DNA of 64,000 nt from Argentina anserina. Lineage: Eukaryota > Streptophyta > Magnoliopsida > Rosales > Rosaceae. The notes beneath the pieces are model-generated. The model saw only the letters and a list, made by a program, of their open reading frames with translations. It was not told the origin of the DNA and did not search any database. Numbering within the stretch: position 1 is the stretch's first letter; the number at the start of each line of letters is the position of its first letter. Location of the stretch: assembly GCF_933775445.1 (NCBI RefSeq), contig NC_065874.1, forward strand, positions 28,590,501-28,654,500. Direction: 5' to 3'. A program made the position numbers and the translations under genes. Positions 54,475-64,000 of this stretch are shown here, one piece after another.

Positions 54475-57400
54475 TCAAGCATAATACCTCTTCAAGAACT
54501 TGCCGTTGATGGGACCGATCCTTAAACCGTCTTCCGCCACAATTTTGTAAGCTCCATTGGTGTAAACTTCTCTGACGACGTAAGGACCGTCCCACTTTGA
54601 CTTGAATTTGGAGCCAGACTTGTGCGTCATAATGATGGGTCTTCGAACAGCAAGGACTAAATCATCAACTTGAAATGACCGTGGTCGAACACCTTTGTTG
54701 AAGGCGTGTGACATCCGAGCTTGGTAGCATTCCAGGTATTGTTGTGCATCAAGCCTCTTCTCGTCCAAAGCTTCTAACTCTTGCAGGCGCAACCTAACAT
54801 TTTCTTCATTTATGAGACCTTCTTGCAAAGCGATTCTCAATGATGGGATTTCTTTCTCTAATGGTAGCACGGCTTCGACACCATAGACGAGAGAATAAGG
54901 TGTAGCATTTGTGGTCGTCCGATACGTTGTTCTATAAGCCCATAGAGCTTCGCCCAATTTCTCATGCCAATCCCTCTGCTTCTTGCTGACAGTTTTCTTC
55001 AGAATGTTACAAAGCGTTTTATTGAATGCTTCTGCCAAACCATTTGCCGGAGCATTGTACATTGACGAGAAGTGAAGTTTGAAGTGGAATTTTTTGCTTA
55101 ATTTTTCTGTTGCGGTATTCAAGAAGTACTTGGCATTATCTGTGATGATGCACCGCGGTATACCATAGCGTTGTATAATGCTTCTCGTAATGAAGTCCAC
55201 AACATTCTCTTTCTTTATTTCTTTCAGCGGTATCACCTCTGCCTACTTTGAGAAGGAATCCGTGGCTGCCAGAATGTACATATGACCAGCCGATGATTTC
55301 GGAGTGATGGGTCCGATTGCATCCATTCCCCAGACATTGAATGGGTGCGAAGCAATTGTCGGATGCAACGGCTCAGGTGGCTGATGAATGAAGTTGGCAT
55401 GAAACTGACAAGCTTGGCATTTTTGTGCATACTCCATACAATCCTTGACCATGGTGGGCCAATAATACCCTAGTCGTCTTACTTGAAAATGTAACTTTGG
55501 TCCTGACTGATGTGCTCCACATACTCCAGAATGAACCTCTTCCATGGCTTTAACCGCTTCATCTTTTCCCAAGCATCGAAGAAGTACTCCGTCAAATGAC
55601 CTCCGATATAAAGTTTCTTTGTAGTAGAGGAAGCGCGGTGCTCGCCGCTTGATGCTCCACCTTTGCTTCGAATCTTCGGGAAGCTTGTTGTGTTCAAGAT
55701 AGTTGATAAAAGGATGCCTCCAATCTTCAACATCATTGGTGTAAACTGACACTACATGAGAACTAGCACACTGGAGTGAAGGCTTTGTTGTGATGACCCA
55801 CCTTTGGCAAATTGGGATGTCCAAAATTTCATCTCCAGACAATGCCAAAGTTGCCGCCAAGTTTGCCAATGCATCCGCCATTTGATTTTCTTTCCGTGGC
55901 ACATGTATGAGTGTAACATTATCAAAGCCATTTAAGAGTTGTGTGGCGAGTAGGAAATAATGTACCAAATCTTCCTTCTTGACCTCGTAATTAGTGAGCA
56001 GTTGATCAATCACCAACTTCGAGTCTCCATATACTTTGAGACTTTGGATTTCAATTTCTAACGCTGTTTGCAATCCCATGATCAATGCTTGGTACTCTGC
56101 GACATTGTTGGAGCACAATTCCCCAAGAGTGAAAGAATAAGGCAATATCTGCTTTTGTGGAGAGACAAAGATAACACCAGCCCCTGCTCCGTCTGCCCTA
56201 GATGAGCCATCGAAAAACATCTTCCAAGTTGGGAGGACCTCTGCAAGGAAGACTTCCTCGTCCAAGAATTCATCTGAGATTTCCCAATCCGCTGGAATAG
56301 GGTGGTCTACCAGGAAGTCGGCCAATGCCTGTCCTTTCATGGCTTTAGCGGGCATATATATGATGTCGTATTAGTTCAATAGTAACGCCCACTTAGCCAT
56401 GCGCCCAGTTAGAACTGGTTTAGATAATATGAACTTAACTGGATCGGCTCGCGCTACCAAGTGCATTGTGTAAGCTTGCATGTAATGCCTCAACTTTCGA
56501 ATGGCGAAGACGAGTGCAAGACACATCTTCTCTATCGGTGGATAATTTAGCTCAGGTCCGGTGAGGGTCCGACTCAAGTAATACAAGGCTTTCTCTTTTT
56601 TAGCTTCATTTTCTTGGGCAAGAAGGGCCCCAAGTGATCTCTCTTGAGCCGCGATGTAAAGGATAAGAGGTTTCCCGACGATAGGTGCACCCAACACCGG
56701 AGGATTCGCCAGGTATTTCTTTATGCTCTCAAAGGCATTGCGACAAGCTTCATCCCATACAAATGGAACATCTTTCTTCATGAGTCGACTGAATGGTTGG
56801 CAACGGCCTGCCAAGTTTGATATGAACCGTCTGATGAAAGCAAGCCGTCCTTGGAGACTTTTCAACTCGCGCAAATTTCTTGGCTCTGGCATTTCCTGAA
56901 TGGCTTTAATTTTGGATTGGTCTACTTCGATGCCTCGGTGCTTCACGATGAATCCAAGAAACTTTCCAGAACTGACGCCGAAGGCACACTTCAAATGATT
57001 CATTTTTAATTGGTATTTGCGTAACCTGTCGAACACTTTTCGTAGATCTTGCAGGTGATCACTTCTTTTCTTTGTTTTGACAACCAAATCATCAACATAG
57101 CATTCTACATACTTTTGTAGCATGTCACCGAAAATTTTCTGCATAGCACGTTGGTACGTTGCACCGGCATTTTTTAACCCGAATGGCATGACCTTATAGC
57201 AATAAATTCCTTTGGGAGTTCGAAATGCAGTGAGTTCTTCGTCCTCCAAGGCCATCCTTATCTGATTGTAACCTGATGATCCGTCCATGAATGAAAAAGC
57301 CTCATGCCCGGTTGTCGCATCCACCATGAGCTCTATGATTGGAAGAGGGAAATCATCTTTTGGACATGCCTCATTTAAGTCACGAAAGTATACGCAAACA

Positions 57401-60400
57401 CGGATGTATCCGTTCTTCTTCTTGACAGGAACAATGTTTGCGATCCACTTGGGATATTGAACCTCTCTAATGAAGCCTGCGGCGATCAACTTATCAACTG
57501 CTTCAATTTGAGGAAGAAGTTCTGTTCGAAAGCGTCTTTGTGTTTGTTTGGTTGGCTGAGCCTCCGGTTTGACAGCAAGTCGATGAACTGCTACCTTTGG
57601 ATCTAGGCCGGGCATTTCTTTATACGTCCAGGCAAAGACATCTTTGTACTCGAGCAACAGATCAAGGTATTGGGTCTTCTTTTGTTCCACAGAACTTAAA
57701 GACGCACTCACAAAAATAGGTCTTGGGTCTTCTTTTGTTCCCAAGTTAATCTCCTTAAGTTCGTCCATGGTGGCTTGCCCCCCCCCCCCCCCGTCTTCAA
57801 GTTCCGGAGGAGCTTCGTCTACTACAATTTCAAAATCTTCATGATCGTCTTCCTCTACGGTATCTGCTTCTGCCACCGTGATATGATAAGAGGTTTGCAC
57901 AATGTCATCCTCATCACCATTACCGAGGCCGCTATCTCCTTTTTGGTCAGTGACTATGATGGTATGTTGCTTCACTTTGAGTTGATCCGTGGAATCCACT
58001 TCCAACACACAATGTCTCTTCATGCGTGACGGGATAAGACTTCGGATTTCTTTGCTCTCCGCTCGGCTACAAGTCATTTTCCTCTTACATATATGTCGTT
58101 CCTTAGGTGCTTAGATCCTTTCCAATACAGGCTTTCGCGGAATGTTGTTTGACTCTCTCATATCTTTGTCTGAACTTGACATCCTTTTGAATACAGAAGA
58201 CCGAGTGGTTGTACTACCGATGCGATTGAAGACTGAACCTCTACTTGCTGCTATGTTTACACGGTCAAAAACTGACACCCTTGTGGTTGATCCTTCAATA
58301 GGTTCTGATGTTGTACTTCGGGGATCTGGACGAATGCGATCGAACGACAAAATACGAAGGGTTGACTGAACCTCTTAACTGTTTTCCTCAACTACCTCTA
58401 CACTGATATGTTGCACATTGGCTTGCTCCGCCCTTCTTCTTCCTGAAATTCTGATTGGCTTGCTCGAAGCGAAACCGAGACCAGCTTTAGAAGAATCAAA
58501 TGTCGCCCCTTGCTCTCTTAACTTCTTTTGTGGCTCATCGAGCTCATGCGCCATCTTTGCTGCAGCTTGATCGTCCTTTTTGCTTGTCGAACCAAAATCG
58601 TATCCGGCCTTTTCTAACAGCTTGTATGCGTTAGGATCGAACCCTTCACTCGTTCGTTTCTCGGGCAACAATCCATGTTCCGTCTTACCTTGAATTGGTT
58701 TGACAAACCCCTTTAGTGGCTGCTTTGTAGGATTTCGGTTGCTCACTTTTATCAATGGCAATGTTGATTCCTCTCTCAACAACTTCACATCATCCTTTTC
58801 TAATTTTCGTGGACACTCTTGTGACTTTGTCCCCACAAATGGAGACTCCCCCTCTCTTCGTCTAGACTTCGGAACATAGCGAAGGACCGGAAAAGCCTGG
58901 CTGGATTTGCTTTCCACATACGATGTTTCTGCTTCAGATGAGACTTTTTGCGATACTTCACCATGAAGCTCAATGTCTTTTGATTTGACATCATTCTCCC
59001 TAACTCTAGCGGCTTTCCCCGTAGAGGGTACTCCGACCGGAATGACTTCTTTCATTGACTCCTCATCTGTGTAGAATTTAGAATCCGCAAAGTATGATTC
59101 AGCTTCTGTGAATGGTTTGGTATCTCCTACAACGGTTTTCACACCTCCGCGATAGAACTTGAAGCATTGGTGTAAAGTGGATGGCACGATGCCATTTTCA
59201 TGCACCCATGGTCGTCCCAACAACAAGTTGTACGAGGTCTTTGCATCGATGACATGAAACAAGGTGTTTGATTTTAGCTCTCCGATGTCCATGTTTAGTC
59301 TGATCATTCCTATCGCTCTTTGTCCTCCTTGGTTGAAACCTTGGATCATGAGACGACTCCTTGATAACTCATCCACGTTGATGCCTAGTTGAGACATGGT
59401 TGACTTGGGCATGATATTTACTGCTGACCCTCCGTCTATGAGCATGCGATTCAACTTCCGCTCCCGCATGTACCCTGTCACAAAAAGAGGCCGATTGTGT
59501 GGCTTAGAGCCCAATTGGAGATCATCGTCTGTGAAGTGAATGTTATCACAATATGCATCACACGCGCCACATTCGTTTATGCTTGTGGAGTGTTTTCCTA
59601 CGTCGATGAGCATTTCCACAAGTGTGCATCTCGTTGATTTTGGCAATTGCATCAAGTCAGAGGGGCTAAGTTGGAAAGGTAGACTCTCCAATTGTTTCAA
59701 TGCCTCATTTTTCTTTAACACTTGGCTTGCGCCTATTTCTCTTGCTTCAAAATTTTCGTCTCCTTCGGAGCTAACTTCACAACTTGTGACCATTGAAGTG
59801 ACATTCAGTTGTTTCGTCTCAAAATGTCCTCGTCCATTCTCCTCCCGTCGTGGAGGTGATTTCTTCTGACTTGGTCGGGAAATTGGTGAATTTGACATCA
59901 TACCTTTGCGAGTTCTTCTTCGGGTGACCAATATCCATCTTTTATCATCGGCATTAGAGGCAACTTGAAGGATAGGTGTGGAAGCAGGACATTCTTTAAC
60001 TTCTTTGGTCTTCTTATGTCCACGCGCCTCCTTTGTGGAATAGAATGATGCTTTCATCGGGTGAAAAAGGAGTGGAACTTGCTCGAACGACCCGAATGTT
60101 ACGGTAGTGCAATTAACTTCCGCAACATCATCAACGTCCAACTCAATCTTCCCTTGCCTGGCGAGGTTCATTATCAAATCCTTGAGAACAAAGCACTTCT
60201 CTATAGGGTGACTAACGAGGCGATGGTATTTGCAATACTTCGGATCGTTAACTCGATGCATTTCTTCTGGACGTTTGCACTCTGGAAGCTCTATTATCTT
60301 GTTCTCAAGCAGATCCTCTAACATGCCCGCCACATCAGAGTCTGGGAATGGGTACGTCTTCCGCTCCATCTCCTTCAACGTGCGTTTACTCCTATCGTAG

Positions 60401-61854
60401 GTTCGAGGAGGTTCCACCTTATTGAACTCTTTCTTATCCCGAGTAGAGATCTTAACTGGTGCGGTATTGATGACCATTGATTCTTTGGAAGGCTTCTTCA
60501 CAACCTTGTCAAATCTACTTCCGAAGACTTTGTCTTTTTGTTGGTCGATCAGGGTTTCATTCTTTCCCTTATGACTTGCCAAGCTTAGCTCCATGTCGTG
60601 GGCTCGAGTAGCCAACTCTTCGAAAGAACGAGGCTTGATTCCTTGCAAGATGTATAGCAAATCAAAGTGCATGCCTTGGATGCACATTTCAACGGCTGAC
60701 ACCTCTGATAGTCGGTCCTTGCAATCAAGGCTAAGTGAGCGCCATCTATTGATGTAGCCGATCGCGGGTTCATCCTTCCATTGCTTCGTGTTAGTTAGCT
60801 CCATCATGCTCACCGTCCGCCTTGTACTATAGAATCGATTAAGGAACTCGCGCTCCATTTGGTCCCAACTGTCAACATACTCCGGCTCTAAATCTGTATA
60901 CCACTCGAAGGCATTTCCCTTCAACGAGCGAACAAACTGCTTGACAAGGTGATCACCTTATGTCCCGGCGTTATTGCAAGTCTCCACAAAGTGGGCGACG
61001 TGTTGCTTTGGGTTCCCTTTACCTTCAAATTGTTGGAAATTTGGTGGCTGATACCCCCGCGGCATCCTTAAGCTGTCGATCCTCTTAGTGTAAGGTTTGG
61101 AGTAAGTGAGAGAGTCATGAGAAGGACCTCCAAATTGAGCCCGAATTGAGTTGGTGATGATGTCCTGCAATTGTTGGAGTGATAAGGAACCAAGCGATTC
61201 GTCATTGTTCTTGGACGTTTCTCCCTTTCCGTTTACTTTGCTCCTGTCAGGCGACCCCTTGGTGGAGTTCTCATCATCATGATCTCCCAACTTGCTATAA
61301 AGCTCAGCGATTTGCACGTCCTTTTCTTCAACCGTTCGGGTGAGCTTTTCAACCATCTCCAACAGATTGGAGAGTTGCTCCTCGATTGTGGATGTCCCCG
61401 TCACCAAGACCTGCACATTGTCAGAAGAGGACTCATGCGTCATAGAATGGAAGTTGTCGCCATCTTCTTTGGGACTTCCATGGTATGATGCCGTGCTTGA
61501 TTCGTCATCAGAGAAAACGTCTTCCAGGATAGGGCCATCACCATGAACGGATAGAGGAGATTGCTCATTTGGCATCTTCTCCTTTGACACTTGCTTCTTC
61601 CTACTTTGAGAGACATGCTTTGTTGCTCCCAACCTCTCCAAGGTGATGACTGGTTGACGAGGCTTACTAGTAAGTGCCATAAATGTCGTGGGTTGAGCTC
61701 TAGCCACGCTCCGAGTGACAAGGGCAATCGGTTCACTCTTTGATTTGGATGATGTTTGTTTGGACTTCCTGACCGGCTCGGCCTCTCCGCTTGACCTCGC
61801 GGTTGTGGACTTGGATTTCTTCGCTAGGACGGCTTGGTTGTTCTTGGAAACCAT
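54475..61854 (-). pseudogene. Gag-pol of the Tat element, one frame with five in-frame stops
   Basis: From the Met at 61854 (MVSKNNQAVLAKKSKS) to the stop at 54475 the frame never shifts over 2460 codons. It is interrupted by TAA at 60960-60958, 58377-58375, 58113-58111 and 56373-56371 and by TAG at 55245-55243. Domains: gag (about 60990-60560; KGNAFEWYTDLEPEYVDSW); protease with LIDGGSAVNIMP near 59430; reverse transcriptase (57560-56900; CYVDDLVVKTKKR near 57085); a first RNase H whose leading catalytic Asp reads Ala (ILYIAAQERSLGALL); archaeal-type RNase H (56240-55870; FFDGSSRADGAGAG, NNVAEYQALI, VYGDSKLV); and integrase (55560-54850; HHCC, then DAIGPI, ITDNAKYF and NGLAEAFNK). The TAG replaces the Trp expected after DSFSK, inside the integrase core. 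One stop near the gag-PR/RT border might be natural; the others are presumed inactivating. A run of 16 C lies at 57779-57794. Confidence 0.92.
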
Positions 61855-61907
61855 CGCACCAACGGATTGGAAGATTTCTTCGGAGAAGGAGATGAGAGGC
61901 CAAAAAT

Positions 61908-61925
61908 GTCCCACTGGGCGTGCCA
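61908..61925 (-). other. Primer-binding site of the Tat element
   Basis: The minus strand reads TGGCACGCCCAGTGGGAC three bases from the 5' LTR, ending in the TGG expected from a tRNA CCA end. I cannot name the tRNA with certainty. Confidence 0.7.
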
Positions 61926-61928
61926 ATT

Positions 61929-62896
61929 TGTAGAACGCGAATCTGAAAACAAATAAGAATGCAGACACGTGTACAAATAAAATGTAATTTATTGAATATC
62001 AAGCGCGGGGTTACAATCTTTGGTGAACTCCTCTGATTTTATCTCTGTATGTGATTTGTCTCAAGGGTGACATTCACTTGATCTTGAGGATTTGAGTTTG
62101 ATTTGGATTTGACTTGATGAAGAACGAGCGATTTGGCCGCTTGATGATTCTTCGTGGACTTGAGTTTGGATTGGATTTGGATTTGATGAAGAACGAGCGA
62201 TTTGGCCGCTTGATGATTCTTCGTGGACTTGAGGTTGGATTTGGATTTGATGAAGAACGAGCGATTTGGCCGCTTGATGATTCTTCGTGGACTTGAGGTT
62301 GGATTTGGATTTGATGAAGAATTGAATTTGGATTTGATGAAGAACGAGCGATTTGGTGGCTTGACGATTCTTCGTGGAGTTGATGATCTTCGTGGACTTG
62401 AGAGACTTCGGGATTTGTCGAGAGTGATTCTTGCTCAAGTGATTTCTCTCCTTCTTCTCCAAGTCTAAAAATCCTCCTCTCTCTTTATGTTGAAAGGGGT
62501 ATTTATAGTGTCAAGAATATTCTATTTATAGAATATTTAATGACACTAAAATAATAATATTTCTTTAGTTGTATAATTAAATCAATATGTATTTTCTGAT
62601 TAATTTAAATAATCAAGATTCAAATAATTGATTTAATTATAACCGTAAAGAAATTTATTAATTTAATTAAATGCCCGATTACCATTTCGATCGTCAATGA
62701 CATTTAATTTCCAATTAAAGTCGGAATCACGTAGCTTTGATTACGATCATCCGTTTATGTGCTGACGCGAATTATATTCGGGTCCGTACTGACTTTGTTG
62801 ACTTTTGGGCCACGTGTGCAATTTTGTCGGGTTCTTGGTCGATTTAATCATTCAATAAAAAAAATGATTTACTTCATTAAATTTCTTGTGTCTACA
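61929..62896 (-). repeat. 5' LTR of the Tat element
   Basis: 968 bp, TGTAGACACAAG...CGCGTTCTACA on the minus strand. It contains about four and a half tandem units of roughly 60-65 bp (62117-62400; core GAACGAGCGATTTGGCCGC), which keep a long frame open by chance. A TATA-like CTATAAATA is at 62508-62500. Confidence 0.95.
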
Positions 62897-62901
62897 AAAT
62901 T

Positions 62902-63604
62902 ATAGTTTATTTATACTTTTTTTAGATGTGAAATCTCTCATATTCAACAATATTGTTGCCTTGTTGGTGGATAGACAAAAGCCCTAAGGCGGATTGGTCG
63001 ACGGAGCTAGTCCCGCCCTGTCTCTACAACTCTACCGTTCCGTCTCTACATGTTGGATCGAAAGTTGAATGAAGTATGGTCTCTACTCTTTGATTGATAT
63101 TGTTGGCCATGGGTGTGGCAATCAGGGTCTTAATTTGGTCTTAAGATTAGTGTTAAGACGCTTCACAGATTATTTGATCTCATTACTTAAATGGTTGTAT
63201 CTTTTTGAGTCTTACATTTACATGATATATAGTAGATTTGATATATATGTATATAACCCGCATGCAAGACGGCCAAGACCTTCTTTCCCCTTGAGGCTTG
63301 AGCAGGTGAGATGTATGACCATAAATCTCATGACAATTAAGCACTCTATATTTTGCCAGGGGCGTTAGCTCAAAGTATGTGCGCAATGCGCAGCTCTCCT
63401 TCATATAATCATATTGTAGTTTTTTTTCAGGGATAGGGTGCACCGTGCATCGGCGTTAGCTCAAAATACGAGCTGCCATTGTGTAAAACATCTACAAAGC
63501 GCAATTAACCAAAAGAAATAAAACAACTCTAATGACAGGCTCACTGGAGCAAGCAGCAGCCATAACTAGTTCACTGTTCACGCGTACCTCAATCAATGCG
63601 AGCG
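62902..63604. other. Unassigned sequence
   Basis: No domain-bearing frame. A short direct repeat GGCGTTAGCTCAAA occurs at 63361 and 63452. Confidence 0.5.
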
Positions 63605-64000
63605 GGGTGGACTGTCTACCCTTGTGGAGATTCAAGATTATGCAGAAGTTTAAAGAATGAAATATGACATGTATATGATATAGTGGAATATATATTTGTA
63701 TAAATGGTAAATAGGTACATATATATAGTTTGCTATATTACATACTGTCACGATTTCGTTGTGAATATGTTCACGTTGATGATGAGATTATATATATCGA
63801 GCATGTGATTTGATTTGTACAATATGACATGATGATTATTGTACGTGGTTTTAACATTGAGTTTTGTTAAAACGTGTTTTGTCTTCAGACGTGATTTATG
63901 TCTTCGGACGAGTTTTTGTCTTCGGACATGATTTATGTCTTCGGACGAGTTTTATGTCTTCGGACGTGATTGATGTTTTCGGACGAGTTTTATCTTCGGA
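63605..64000 (-). repeat. Truncated inverted copy of the 19.9-kb LTR family
   Basis: Read on the minus strand the segment matches about 20640-21360 of the solo LTR: the GACAAAACTCGTCCGAAGAC array, AATAATCATCATGTCATATTG, the CATGCTCGATATATA block and the GAATCTCCACAAGGGTAGA block appear in the same order. The window end cuts it, so it could be another solo LTR or part of a full element of that family. Confidence 0.8.

Larger units (their letters stand above)
48492..62896 (-). mobile_element. Tat-lineage Ty3/gypsy retrotransposon with antisense PMD gene (14.4 kb)
   Basis: The element has LTRs of 945 bp (48492-49436) and 968 bp (61929-62896), an exact 5-bp TSD AAATT (48487-48491 and 62897-62901), a primer-binding site and a polypurine tract. 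Gag-pol runs on the minus strand from 61854 to 54475. A second, archaeal-type RNase H after the normal one places it in the Tat lineage. Between the end of pol and the 3' LTR lies a spliced plant-mobile-domain gene on the opposite strand. The LTRs differ mainly in the number of internal tandem units and a few small indels, so the insertion is fairly young although coding regions contain stops. Confidence 0.93.

Overview
This window is nuclear DNA of a flowering plant, almost certainly a eudicot. The evidence is introns with plant-type splice sites, a TIR-NBS-LRR gene with a C-JID tail, a plant-type UBC7, a beta-carbonic anhydrase, a thaumatin-like protein, and plant clades of Ty1/copia, Ty3/gypsy, hAT, MULE, LINE and SINE elements. 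Rosaceae is my impression but the sequence alone does not prove it. Host genes are sparse. Most of the 64 kb is transposable elements, several of them young and nested.

Layout, left half: a truncated copia element (1-1893, 150-bp 5' LTR); a HYPK-like pseudogene (2451-2730); the 3' exons of a glyoxalase/VOC gene (3652-4062); a decayed copy of the last exon of UBC7 (about 4840-4980); a multiply broken TNL resistance gene (10963-7485, minus); an intact six-exon UBC7 E2 gene (17076-13271, minus) with a MULE-type MITE in its last intron; a CGGTTCGG-rich element enclosing a tRNA-like SINE head (17480-18147); a 2.7-kb solo LTR with 5-bp TSD (19902-22625); a hAT-type MITE nested in an older dispersed repeat (23.0-24.0 kb); a SINE with near-perfect 16-bp TSD (24985-25192); and a 570-bp hAT MITE (25661-26230).

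Right half: a LINE remnant split by a young Ty3/gypsy chromovirus (29334-35189) with LTRs that read identical and a single 1548-codon gag-pol; a hAT remnant (35.7-36.2 kb); an intact single-exon thaumatin-like gene (38804-38058, minus); a beta-carbonic anhydrase gene (46950-39958, minus) cut in a coding exon by a complete hAT transposon (40575-45804, 8-bp TSD, intact transposase); and a 14.4-kb Tat-lineage Ty3/gypsy element (48492-62896, TSD AAATT) with a spliced antisense plant-mobile-domain gene. The last 400 bp are an inverted partial copy of the same LTR family as the solo LTR at 19.9 kb.

Two points stand out. The carbonic anhydrase reading frame is intact over eight exons except for the hAT insertion, which falls two codons after the zinc-binding HSSCGG motif; the same family left a 570-bp non-autonomous copy with an exact TSD 14 kb away, so the family has been mobile recently. 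The Tat element carries a host-type PMD gene with its own introns and leader, convergent to gag-pol, and both coding units are broken only by in-frame stop codons, not by frameshifts.
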